Shown: positions 8,373 through 15,488 of the stretch, piece by piece
Layout of the letters: each line of letters begins with the position of its first letter
How positions within the stretch are numbered: the first letter of the stretch is position 1
Assembly: GCF_002154505.1 (NCBI RefSeq)
Contig: NZ_MUBM01000078.1
Span: 1-35,273 of the forward strand
Direction of reading: 5' to 3'
Source: Streptomyces carpinensis
Lineage (GTDB): Bacteria; Actinomycetota; Actinomycetes; Streptomycetales; Streptomycetaceae
DNA: 35,273 bases
The notes under the pieces: generated by a model
Seen by the model: the letters and a program-made list of their open reading frames with translations, nothing else
Databases searched by the model: none
Told to the model about the DNA's origin: nothing
Program-made: the position numbers and the translations under genes

Positions 8373-8400
8373 CACCACCGGTATCCGAGAACCGGTGGTG
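8373..8400 (-). promoter_or_regulatory. 10-bp perfect inverted repeat upstream of the amine oxidase
   Basis: CACCACCGGT (8373-8382) and ACCGGTGGTG (8391-8400) form a perfect palindrome with an 8-base spacer, 26 bases upstream of the amine oxidase ATG. It is either an operator for an unlinked regulator or a stem-loop in the mRNA leader. No regulator gene lies next to it. Confidence 0.5.
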
Positions 8401-8521
8401 ATCTTGAAAGACGAAGAGATCCTCACAGCGACGTGTTACGAGCCACCCCACTCAGGCGTGTCGAGCGCGTTTCTCTGTGTTACATGCCATGCGCATGCCG
8501 TGCAGGGGCCGATGACTGAAA

Positions 8522-8576
8522 CGCGGGGAGGCCCTGCTCTCCCTCCGTGAAAGACGGGAAGGCCCCGCTCCCCGCG
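8522..8576. terminator. Inverted and direct repeats, possible terminator
   Basis: CGCGGGGAG (8522-8530) pairs perfectly with CTCCCCGCG (8568-8576). Inside, AGGCCCTGCTCTCC and AGGCCCCGCTCCCC form an imperfect direct repeat. The structure lies between the MFS gene and the amine oxidase gene, both leftward, and could block read-through from the former into the latter. Confidence 0.4.
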
Positions 8577-8850
8577 AAGGGGATGTCGTTGGTCAATGCG
8601 GGCCCTGGCGTGACGTCAGCACCCAAATCGGTTGCGGCCTTGGGCGCCCGACGTCGTTTGGGGAGGGTCGGTCCGGAGGACACCCGGAAGGCCAGGGCGG
8701 TGGTGATGCGTCCGTCGGCGGTGCCGTGGTTACGGAGGGCGAACTCGGCCGACCGTTTCAGCCCTTCAGGGTCCTGGCTGGAGACGGAGGCCTCGCCTTC
8801 ACCGGACCGCCGCACCGTACCGATCCCGCCGCCGGCCGCGGCCCGCCCGC

Positions 8851-9030
8851 GTTCTGACGGTGTACGCGGACCGCACCGGCAGGCTGTGGTGGATCACGGA
8901 AGTGTGCGCGCGATGCGCGGCGGCCACTGCCGACTGCTGTGTCCTGGACACCCCCCGCCTCCGGCTCGCAGCGCCCCGGCCAGGATGGACCAGGCGGCAG
9001 GGAAACCAGCTGCGGAGCGGGAGCCCGTAG
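8851..9030 (+). pseudogene. Small gene relic with CxxC motif
   Basis: The plus frame reads VLTVYADRTGRLWWITEVCA, then RCAAATADCCVLDTPR, and stops at TAG 9028-9030. The pattern of an aromatic-rich strand followed by a CxxC and a Thr/Ala helix has good codon bias and resembles tails of small Streptomyces hypothetical proteins. No start codon with a ribosome site is visible and the upstream part is Arg-rich noise. It is probably the 3' end of a decayed gene. Confidence 0.3.
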
Positions 9031-9134
9031 CTGGCACGGACATCGATGGCGTTGCAGCGATCTTCTCCTACTGCCCCCTCCCCCGCGGCTGATGCTCCGT
9101 CGCCCTGCCCGCCACAGGCCCGCCGCCGGCGCCC

Positions 9135-10532
9135 TTATGGCGCGACGTCCTCCAGGGTGCGTCCGCTCGTCTCCTCCGCCCCGGCCAGCGCCGTCAGCGA
9201 GCCGACGAGGGCGACGGCCGCCAGTGTCACGAAGACCGTGCCGAGCGCGCCGTCCGCGTAGATCGTGCCCACCACGATCGGGCCGAGGATCACGCCCAGG
9301 CGGTTCATCGCGCCGCCCACGCTGGCGCCCAGCGCTCGAATGCGGGTGGGGAAGAGCTCTGGCGTGTAGAGGTAGAGGCAGATGTTGGTGCCGAAGAGGA
9401 AGACCGCGGCCAGGGATGTCCAGATCAGGACGCCGACGGCGGAGCTGCCGGCCGACAGGCCCAGGGGGAGCAGGCAGAGCGCCGCGGCGGCCATGCACCA
9501 GATCAACGTGTTGCGGCGGCCGACCCGGTCGACGGTGAGGGCGACGATCAGGCAGCCGAGCAGGCCCGCGCAGCTCGTCACCGTCGAGTAGAGGAGCGCT
9601 GTCGACAGGTCGAGGTGGAAACGGGCTCCGTAGATGGTCGGTAGCCAGGAGGTGATGCCGTAGTTCGCGAAGTAGCCGGTGAACCAGAGAAGCCCGATGA
9701 CGAGCATGCGCTTGCCGTACCTGCCGCTCAGCAGTTCCCGCAGGCCACCCGTGCCGTGGGGCGGTGCGGGCGGTGCGGGCCGCAGATCCGGCAGCGGGGC
9801 GCCGGTGGCCCTTTCGACCTTCTCCTCGATCGACGCCATCGTGGCCAGGGCCTTCTCGTGCTTGCCGTGGTCGGCGAGCCAGCGCGGTGATTCCGGTACG
9901 CAGCGGACGACGGCGATGCACAGGAGGGCGGGGAGGGCCGCGAGGCCGAACATCCAGCGCCAGCCGAGCAGGGGTACCAGCCAGTAGGCGACGAGCGCGC
10001 CCGCGGTCAGGCCGGCCGGGAAGACCAGTTCGAAGAGGAGCACGAAGCGACCGCGCTGGTGGGCGCGGGTGATCTCCGCGATGAAGGTGGCGGCGATCGG
10101 TACCTCGCCGCCGATGGCCGTGCCCTGGACGAAGCGGATCGCCATGAAGGGTTCGGGTGAGGTGCAGAGCGTGAGCGCCAGGTTGCAGAGGCTGGCCAGC
10201 GCGATACAGCCCGCGATGACCTTGACCCGGCCCACGCGGTCGGCGAGCCGGCCCGACACCAGTGCGCCGACGAGCAGGCCGATCGAGCCGACGGTCATCA
10301 GGGCAGTGGCGTGGCCGGTGCCCAGGTGCCACTCGGTGCGCAGCTGCGGCAGCGCGTACGCGATCAGGAGCTGGTCGAACGCCTCGAAGAAGGTGGCGGT
10401 GCCGACGATGAGCCGGACCATCACCTGCCAGCGGCACAGCGGCAGGCGTTCGAAGCGGGCGCCGATGGCGGCCGCGAGCGCGGCCGAGTCGCCGGGCCGA
10501 CCTCTTGCGGCGCGGGGGGCGTCGATCGTCAT
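9135..10532 (-). CDS. MFS transporter (aromatic acid/sugar-type symporter)
   Basis: 465 residues, start ATG 10532 with GGAGGC about 6 bases upstream; longer in-frame starts lack a ribosome site. About twelve hydrophobic segments are visible, beginning VMVRLIVGTATFFEAFDQLL. The MFS loop motif GRLADRVGRVK lies between helices 2 and 3 and its echo VDRVGRRNT in the second half. PESPRWLADHG marks the central loop, as in the sugar porter/AAHS group. The conserved acidic residue in helix 1 (F-E-A-F-D) recalls aromatic-acid/H+ symporters. It diverges from the Rieske/extradiol operon across a shared 384-bp control region, so it probably imports that operon's substrate. Substrate identity is inference. 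Confidence 0.9.
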   Translation of the reverse strand: MTIDAPRAARGRPGDSAALAAAIGARFERLPLCRWQVMVRLIVGTATFFEAFDQLLIAYALPQLRTEWHLGTGHATALMTVGSIGLLVGALVSGRLADRVGRVKVIAGCIALASLCNLALTLCTSPEPFMAIRFVQGTAIGGEVPIAATFIAEITRAHQRGRFVLLFELVFPAGLTAGALVAYWLVPLLGWRWMFGLAALPALLCIAVVRCVPESPRWLADHGKHEKALATMASIEEKVERATGAPLPDLRPAPPAPPHGTGGLRELLSGRYGKRMLVIGLLWFTGYFANYGITSWLPTIYGARFHLDLSTALLYSTVTSCAGLLGCLIVALTVDRVGRRNTLIWCMAAAALCLLPLGLSAGSSAVGVLIWTSLAAVFLFGTNICLYLYTPELFPTRIRALGASVGGAMNRLGVILGPIVVGTIYADGALGTVFVTLAAVALVGSLTALAGAEETSGRTLEDVAP

Positions 10533-10731
10533 GGATGGCCTCCGGATCCGTACGGCCGTGAGCGAGCGGGGCCGCACGGGAGGGTACAGGCTGCGCGGGC
10601 ACGACGGGGCAACCGCGTGCCGGGCGGCGATGAGGGTAGGGAGAGGAAGGTAGGGACAGGGGAGGGTGAGGCGGGATGCAAGGACGTGCCGTCTACCTGT
10701 TTGCGTAGGCCCTGAACATCTCAGGCCTAAA

Positions 10732-10762
10732 GTTCTACCGGCAGCCTTCCGAGGTTAGGCAA
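10732..10762 (-). promoter_or_regulatory. Possible promoter for the MFS gene
   Basis: Read on the minus strand, TTGCCT (10762-10757) and TAGAAC (10737-10732) are separated by 19 bases, one longer than ideal. The -35 box lies inside the palindrome TTAGGCAAGCCTTA. The transcript would have a leader of roughly 190 bases. Confidence 0.35.
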
Positions 10763-10768
10763 GCCTTA
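10755..10768. promoter_or_regulatory. Palindromic operator-like site 1
   Basis: TTAGGCAAGCCTTA is an imperfect palindrome that overlaps the predicted -35 of the leftward promoter. A related site lies 62 bases to the right (10817-10832). Both share TTAG, then AAGCC, then TTA. It also partly resembles the actinobacterial DmdR/IdeR iron box (GGTTAGGC core). Confidence 0.45.
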
Positions 10769-10805
10769 CATCTGACCTCGATGAAAATTCGTTCCCGCGG
10801 ATCCC

Positions 10806-10835
10806 TTGCGACCAAATTAGTTAAGCCCTTAGATT
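10806..10835 (+). promoter_or_regulatory. Probable promoter of the aromatic operon
   Basis: TTGCGA (10806-10811) and TAGATT (10830-10835) are 18 bases apart, fitting the vegetative Streptomyces consensus TTGAC-N18-TAGRRT fairly well. The predicted start of transcription is about 75 bases upstream of the aldehyde dehydrogenase ATG. Operator-like site 2 fills the spacer. Confidence 0.5.
10817..10832. promoter_or_regulatory. Palindromic operator-like site 2
   Basis: TTAGTTAAGCCCTTAG lies between the -35 and -10 boxes of the rightward promoter, where a bound repressor would block polymerase. It resembles site 1 at 10755-10768. The candidate binder is the MarR protein encoded at 21190-21738, but this is inference. 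Confidence 0.45.
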
Positions 10836-10916
10836 TCTAGCACTTCGACACAGCGGCCGAGGTCAACGGCCCGCCGCGTGCGGAGGTCCCCGCACAGCCC
10901 CTTTCCGGAGGTCCCC

Positions 10917-12404
10917 ATGCCACGTGTCCCAGCCGACGAGATACTCATCGCGGGCCACTGGCGACGCGGTGGCGGCCTGCCCATCCACACCGTGAACCCG
11001 GCCGACGGCACCGTCATCACCACCGTGCACGCCGCATCGGTGGAGGACGTGGAGGAGGCCGCGCGCGCCGCCGCCGCGGCCGCCGCCGCGCCGATCTGGC
11101 GCGACCTCCTTCCCCACCAGCGCGCCCGCATCCTGTACCGGATCGGGGACGTGATCGAGGAGCACGCCGAGGAGCTGTCCGCCCTGCAGACGGCCGACAC
11201 CGGCAAGACCCTCGGTGAGACCCGCGCCTTGGCGACGAGCGCGGCCGGTACCTTCCGGTACACGGCAGCGGCGCTGGAGACCGCCGAGGACGCGCTCACG
11301 CCGTCGCGGGGTCCGTACCTGACGATGAGCGTGTACGAGCCGATCGGCGTCGTCGGTGCGATCAACCCGTGGAACTCACCGATCGCCTCGGACGCGCAGA
11401 AGGTCGCGCCGGCCCTCGCCGCAGGGAACGCCGTCCTGCTCAAGCCCGCCGAGTGGACGCCGCTGGTGTCCCTCGCGTTCGGGCGCCTGGTCCACCAGGT
11501 CCTCACCGAGGCCGAGTTGCCGACCGCGCTGCTCGCCGTCCTGCCGGGCAAGGGCGGCATCGTGGGCGACGCGATCGTCAGACACCCGCTCGTCGGCCGG
11601 ATCGGCTTCACGGGCGGGACCGGTACCGGGCGCGGCATCGCACACGCCGCCGCCGACAAGCTGATTCCCGCCTCGCTCGAACTCGGCGGCAAGTCGCCGA
11701 CGATCGTGCGCGAGGACGCGGACGTCGAACAGGCCCTCGCGGGCGTGATGTACGGGATCTTCTCGTCGAGCGGCCAGTCCTGCATCGCCGGTTCGCGGCT
11801 CTTCGTCCACTCGTCGCTGTACGACTCGTTCGTCGGCGAACTCGCGGCCCGTGTCCGGAAGTTGCGGGTGGGCCCGGGCACCTCCCCCGACACGCAGGTG
11901 GCACCACTCGTGCACCACGAGCACCGCGACGCGGTCGCCTCGTACGTCGAGCTGGCGCGCCAGGAGGGCGGGCGGGTGCTCTGCGGAGGCGCCGCACCCC
12001 AGGGCGAGCAGTACACGAAAGGGGCGTACTACCTGCCGACCGTGATCGACTCCCTGCCCAACTCGGCCCGCGCCTGCCAGGAGGAGATCTTCGGCCCGGT
12101 GCTCGTCGCGCTCGCCTACGACGACGAGGACGAGCTCGTCGCCCAGGCCAACGACTCTGTCTACGGACTGGCCTGCGGCATCTGGACGCGGGACGCGCGC
12201 GCCGCGTGGCGGCTCGGGCGGCGGATCGAGGCGGGAACCGTCTGGATCAACACATACAAGCAGTTCTCCATCTCCACCCCCTTCGGCGGCATGAAGGACT
12301 CCGGGCTCGGCACCGAGAAGGGCCGCGACCTGATCCGCACCTACCAGCGGCAGAAGTCCCTGTACTGGGGCACCGACACCGGGCCGCTGCCCTGGGCCAA
12401 CTGA
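10917..12404 (+). CDS. NAD(P)-dependent aldehyde dehydrogenase
   Basis: 495 residues, ATG 10917 with CGGAGGT ribosome site 6-7 bases upstream. It has the full ALDH length and all catalytic landmarks: INPWNSP with Asn153 (oxyanion hole), LELGGKSP with Glu255 (general base), and SSSGQSCIAGSR with nucleophile Cys289. FTGGTGTGRG (231-240) is the nucleotide-binding turn and EEIFGPVL lies near the C-terminus. The family oxidises aldehydes to acids. As first gene of an operon with an extradiol dioxygenase it may act like 2-hydroxymuconic semialdehyde dehydrogenase, converting the ring-cleavage aldehyde to the acid, or it may oxidise a side-chain aldehyde. It shares its general type, but not specificity, with the ALDH at 28306 in cluster 2. 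Confidence 0.92.
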   Translation: MPRVPADEILIAGHWRRGGGLPIHTVNPADGTVITTVHAASVEDVEEAARAAAAAAAAPIWRDLLPHQRARILYRIGDVIEEHAEELSALQTADTGKTLGETRALATSAAGTFRYTAAALETAEDALTPSRGPYLTMSVYEPIGVVGAINPWNSPIASDAQKVAPALAAGNAVLLKPAEWTPLVSLAFGRLVHQVLTEAELPTALLAVLPGKGGIVGDAIVRHPLVGRIGFTGGTGTGRGIAHAAADKLIPASLELGGKSPTIVREDADVEQALAGVMYGIFSSSGQSCIAGSRLFVHSSLYDSFVGELAARVRKLRVGPGTSPDTQVAPLVHHEHRDAVASYVELARQEGGRVLCGGAAPQGEQYTKGAYYLPTVIDSLPNSARACQEEIFGPVLVALAYDDEDELVAQANDSVYGLACGIWTRDARAAWRLGRRIEAGTVWINTYKQFSISTPFGGMKDSGLGTEKGRDLIRTYQRQKSLYWGTDTGPLPWAN

Positions 12405-12428
12405 CGTATCTGTCCGGGAGATTTCCTG

Positions 12429-13367
12429 ATGAACCACCCCCCGATCGCCCGGCTGCGCGCGCTGCGCTCGGTCGAGCTGCTCACCCCGAAGTTCAGTGCG
12501 GCCGCCGACTTCTACGAGGAGGTGTGGGGCCTGGAGGTCGTCGAGGCCGAGCACAGCGCGAGCTGGCTGCGCGGCACCGGCGAGGAGCACCACGCCCTGC
12601 AGCTGACCCGGTCCCAGAAGGTCGGCCTCGGCCGGCTCGCCTTCGCCGTCGGCACACCCGCCGAGGTGGACCAGGCCGCGCACCGGCTCGAGGCGCGCGG
12701 GATCGCGCTCGTCACCGAACCCGGTCCCCTCGACCAGGTCGGGGGCGGCTACGGGCTGAGGTTCCACGACATCGACGGACGGCTGATCGAGCTCTCCGCC
12801 GACACCTGGGCCGTCGCCGCGCGCGGCCGGGACGAGGCGCTGCCGGTCGGCGTCACCCACGCGGTCCTCAACACCCCCGACATCGACGCCTCCGTCGCCT
12901 TCTACCGCGACGTGCTCGGCATGCGGGTGTCGGACTGGTCCGAGCACCAGATGGCGTTCCTGCGCTGCAACACCGACCACCACTGCATCGCCTTCAACCA
13001 GGCGCCCTGGGTCTCCCTCAACCACGTGGCGTACGAGATGAGTTCCATCGACCACTTCATGCGGGGGCTCGGCCGGCTCAGGCACCACGGCGTCACCCCC
13101 GAGTGGGGTCCCGGCCGGCACGGTCCCGGCAACAACACCTTCTCCTACTTCACCGACCCGACGGGCCTGGTGTGCGAGTACACGTCCGAGGTCGCCCAGG
13201 TCGTCGAGGACGCGTGGATCTGCAGGACCTGGCGGCGGACGCCCGAGCTGTCCGACACCTGGGGAACCGCGGGTCCGCCGTCCAAGCGGATCCGCGCCCA
13301 CATGGCGGGCACGCCCGACGGCAGTCCCGTTCTCCCGCCCCTCGACGCCGAAGGAGCCGCAGCATGA
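12429..13367 (+). CDS. Two-domain VOC-family extradiol (meta-cleavage) dioxygenase
   Basis: 312 residues, ATG 12429 with GGGAG nearby. Two VOC modules are visible: residues about 12-125 (LRSVELLTPKFSAAADFYEE...GRLIELSAD) and about 142-255 (THAVLNTPDIDASVAFYRDV...TGLVCEYTSE). In the second module His144, His199 (SLNHVAYEM) and Glu250 (VCEY) form the 2-His-1-Glu iron site of type I extradiol dioxygenases such as catechol 2,3- and dihydroxybiphenyl dioxygenases. The first module lacks this triad, as usual. The enzyme would open a catecholic ring next to the hydroxyls to give a yellow semialdehyde or diketo acid. The Rieske oxygenase, hydrolase and ALDH of the same operon fit. Its last four bases overlap the next gene (ATGA). 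Confidence 0.88.
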   Translation: MNHPPIARLRALRSVELLTPKFSAAADFYEEVWGLEVVEAEHSASWLRGTGEEHHALQLTRSQKVGLGRLAFAVGTPAEVDQAAHRLEARGIALVTEPGPLDQVGGGYGLRFHDIDGRLIELSADTWAVAARGRDEALPVGVTHAVLNTPDIDASVAFYRDVLGMRVSDWSEHQMAFLRCNTDHHCIAFNQAPWVSLNHVAYEMSSIDHFMRGLGRLRHHGVTPEWGPGRHGPGNNTFSYFTDPTGLVCEYTSEVAQVVEDAWICRTWRRTPELSDTWGTAGPPSKRIRAHMAGTPDGSPVLPPLDAEGAAA

Positions 13368-14161
13368 GCAGGGTTCGCAAGACCGGCCTCATCGGCTGGG
13401 GTGCGATCGGCCGGGTCGTCGGCAGCGCCGTCGCCGCCGGCGAGGTGCCGGGGGCCGAGCTGGTGGGCATCGTCGACAACCGGCGGCTCGGTGACGCGGT
13501 TCCCGCACCGCAGCTGACCATGGAACAGGCCCTCGAGTCCTGCGACCTGATCGTCGAGGCCGCCGGGCAGGGCGTCGTACGGGAATGGGGCCGGGCGATC
13601 CTCACATCCGGTACGGACCTGCTCGTGGCGTCCACGGGGGCGCTGACGGACGACGAGCTGGCGAAGGGACTCCTGACCACCGGGCCAGGGAGGGTGTACT
13701 TCACCGGCGGCGCGGTCGGCGGGCTCGACCTGCTCCAGGCGGTACGCGCGATGGGGCCGCTGAGCGAGGTCAGGCTGACGACCACCAAGCTGCCCTCGAC
13801 CCTCGAACAGCCGTGGATGGACGAGCGGCTGCTGGCCGCGATGCGCTCGGCGAAAGAGCCCGTCGAAGTGATGCGCGGAACCGCACGCGAGGTGCCGGTC
13901 AGGTTCCCCAAGTCGACCAACGTCGCCGCGTCCGTGGCGCTCGCGGTCGGGGACCTGGACGCGGTGCGGGTCAGCGTCGTCGCCGACCCGGCGGCCGTGC
14001 ACACCTCGCATGTGATCGAGGCGAGCGGACCCCACGGCTCCTACCGCTTCGAGGTACGCCACCTGCCGGATGCGGCCAACCCGGCCACCAGCCAGGTGGT
14101 CCCGTACGCGGTGCTGCGCTCGCTAGCGGCCCTCGCCGGACGGTCGGGGCAGATCCTGTGA
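13364..14161 (+). CDS. Aspartate dehydrogenase-like NAD(P)-binding protein
   Basis: 265 residues, ATG 13364 overlapping the previous stop (ATGA), indicating translational coupling. The N-terminus KTGLIGWGAIGRVVGSAV is a Rossmann fold, and VGIVDNRR ends the second strand. TGGAVGGLDLLQAVR and FPKSTNVAASVALAVGD (with Asn186) match the L-aspartate dehydrogenase (NadX/DUF108) family, as do NPATSQVVPYAVLRSL and His213/His216 near the active-site region. Known members oxidise aspartate to iminoaspartate or run the reverse reductive amination. In an aromatic operon a role in NAD synthesis is unlikely. It may instead reduce or oxidise an imine or keto acid from the ring-cleavage product, perhaps if the substrate carries nitrogen. 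The function here is open. Confidence 0.82.
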   Translation: MSRVRKTGLIGWGAIGRVVGSAVAAGEVPGAELVGIVDNRRLGDAVPAPQLTMEQALESCDLIVEAAGQGVVREWGRAILTSGTDLLVASTGALTDDELAKGLLTTGPGRVYFTGGAVGGLDLLQAVRAMGPLSEVRLTTTKLPSTLEQPWMDERLLAAMRSAKEPVEVMRGTAREVPVRFPKSTNVAASVALAVGDLDAVRVSVVADPAAVHTSHVIEASGPHGSYRFEVRHLPDAANPATSQVVPYAVLRSLAALAGRSGQIL

Positions 14162-14961
14162 CCGCGTACGACGTCTCCGGGCTGCACCTGGAGGAGACCG
14201 GCACCGGCGGGCCGCTCGTGCTGTGCCTGCACGGCATCGGTTCGTCCTCCGCCGCCTTCGCACCGCAGATGGAGGCACTCGGAAGCGATTTCCGGGTAGT
14301 TGCGTGGGACGCCCCCGGCTACGCCAAGTCCGCAGACCCGGAGGGCGGGCTCACCCTCGACGACTTCGCCGACACCGCCGCCGCGGTCGTCCGTGAGCGC
14401 GGCGGCCGGGCCCACGTCGTCGGCGTCTCCTGGGGTGGCGTGATCGCGCTGCGGCTCGCCACCCGCCACCCGGACCTCGTCGTCTCGCTCACCGTCGCCG
14501 ACTCCACGCCCGGCTCCGGCACGAGCCCCGAGAAGGCCGCCGGAATGCGCGCCCGCGCCCGCGAGCTCGCCGAGCTCGGACCGCGCGCCTTCGCCGGGCG
14601 GCGTGGCCCCCGCCTCGTGTCCGAGGACGCGCCGCACGAGCTCGTCCAGCGCGTCGTCGACACCATGGCGGCCTCGATCCGACTCCCCGGTTACGGGCAC
14701 GCGGCCGAGTCCATGGCCGCCACCGATCTGCGCGGCGAACTCGCCTCCGTCACCGCGCCCACCCTCGTCCTGTGCGGCGACAAGGACCGGGTCACCGGCC
14801 CGGAGGCCTCGCAGGTCCTGGCCGGCGGTCTGCACAAGACCGCGTACGTGATCGTCAAGGACGCCGGTCACCTGGCCAACCAGGAACAGCCCGAGCACTT
14901 CAACGCCTGGCTGCTGTCCCACCTCCACATCGTCACCAATTCCGAGACCAGCAAGGGATGA
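14158..14961 (+). CDS. Alpha/beta hydrolase, meta-cleavage-product hydrolase-like
   Basis: 267 residues from GTG 14158, which overlaps the stop of the previous gene (GTGA). LVLCLHGIGSSSAAF contains the HG oxyanion-hole motif. GVSWGGVIALRLA holds the nucleophile elbow (Ser91), LCGDKDRVTGPEA the acid (about Asp210) and DAGHLANQEQPE the His (238). Layout and length match MhpC/BphD/XylF-type hydrolases that cleave the C-C bond of ring-fission diketo acids, but also esterases and lactonases of the same fold. The neighbouring extradiol dioxygenase favours the former. No signal peptide is seen, so it is cytoplasmic. Confidence 0.88.
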   Translation: MTAYDVSGLHLEETGTGGPLVLCLHGIGSSSAAFAPQMEALGSDFRVVAWDAPGYAKSADPEGGLTLDDFADTAAAVVRERGGRAHVVGVSWGGVIALRLATRHPDLVVSLTVADSTPGSGTSPEKAAGMRARARELAELGPRAFAGRRGPRLVSEDAPHELVQRVVDTMAASIRLPGYGHAAESMAATDLRGELASVTAPTLVLCGDKDRVTGPEASQVLAGGLHKTAYVIVKDAGHLANQEQPEHFNAWLLSHLHIVTNSETSKG

Positions 14962-14966
14962 CCACC

Positions 14967-15488
14967 ATGCCGCTGACCACGACCGAGTACGACAACGGCG
15001 GGGACCTCGCCAAGTACACCGACTCGCTGATCGCGACCAAGCAGTCCCGCGAGCCCGACTGGGGCACCCTGTCGTTCCAGGAGAAGGCCGGCCCGCAGTA
15101 CAAGCGCGCGCAGATCCGCTACGTCGGCTCCGGCGCCACCGGCAACCACGAGAACGACAACCGCATCATCCCCTCCGGCGGCTTCACCTTCTCCAACATG
15201 CTGCTGCCGCCCGGCGCCGAGGGCCCCGCCCACACCCACCACGACGTCGAGGAAGCCTTCTTCGTTCTCGAGGGCCAGGTCCGCGTCGGCATCCACCGCG
15301 GCCCGGACGAGGTCGAGTACCGCACCCTCGGCTACCGCGACATGATCGTGGTACCGGCCGGGGTGACTCGTTCGCTGAAGAACGAGGGCGATGCCGACGC
15401 GCTCTTCTGCGTGATCATCGGCACGCAGAGGCCGCAGGTGCCTACCTACCCCGAGTACTCGCCGCTGTACGGCATCACCCGTGACTGA
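14967..15488 (+). CDS. Cupin-domain protein with altered second metal motif
   Basis: 173 residues from ATG 14967, preceded by AAGGGA at good spacing; an in-frame ATG at 14958 overlapping the previous stop is the alternative. The cupin core spans about residues 70-150. Motif 1 is GAEGPAHTHHDVEEAFFVLEG, giving likely metal ligands His89, His91 and Glu95/96. Motif 2 is PAGVTRSLKN, where the usual His ligand (P-x-G-x-x-H) is replaced by Arg135. It may thus bind metal weakly or differently, or act non-catalytically. Cupins in aromatic operons include ring-cleavage dioxygenases, isomerases and small regulators. I cannot choose among them. It overlaps the next gene by 8 bases. Confidence 0.82.
   Translation: MPLTTTEYDNGGDLAKYTDSLIATKQSREPDWGTLSFQEKAGPQYKRAQIRYVGSGATGNHENDNRIIPSGGFTFSNMLLPPGAEGPAHTHHDVEEAFFVLEGQVRVGIHRGPDEVEYRTLGYRDMIVVPAGVTRSLKNEGDADALFCVIIGTQRPQVPTYPEYSPLYGITRD

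Larger units (their letters stand above)
8401..9134. other. Intergenic region with hairpin and weak gene relics
   Basis: This space between two minus-strand genes holds the inverted repeat at 8522-8576 and a small plus-strand relic at 8851-9030, listed separately. A minus-strand frame over about 8480-8815 (with EGLKRSAEFALRNHG) has some coding character but no recognised family and no clear ribosome site. I do not call it a gene. Confidence 0.35.
10533..10916. other. Divergent control region of cluster 1
   Basis: 384 bases without a gene between the MFS transporter and the aldehyde dehydrogenase. The half nearest the operon (about 10720-10850) is markedly AT-richer than its surroundings and contains both predicted promoters and the two palindromes. 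The half nearest the MFS gene is GA-rich on the plus strand and shows nothing further. Confidence 0.6.

Noticed and set aside
6355..8550. A 731-codon plus-strand open frame over the amine oxidase gene
   Set aside because: Only its first 100 codons (IS110 tail) are meaningful. The rest is antisense to the amine oxidase, Gly/Val-rich, and open only because of GC bias.
8758..10602. A 614-codon minus-strand open frame parallel to the MFS gene
   Set aside because: It is the wrong frame of the MFS transporter, Arg/Pro-rich with no motifs; the 9135-10532 frame has the membrane helices and ribosome site.
11376..13301. 641-codon minus frame opposite ALDH and VOC genes
   Set aside because: Typical GC-driven antisense frame, Val/Gly/Asp-rich, no ribosome site or motifs.
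11369..13363. Long plus frame running into the aspartate-dehydrogenase-like gene
   Set aside because: The upstream 665 codons are Arg-rich shadows of the ALDH and VOC genes. The real gene starts at the ATGA overlap at 13364.
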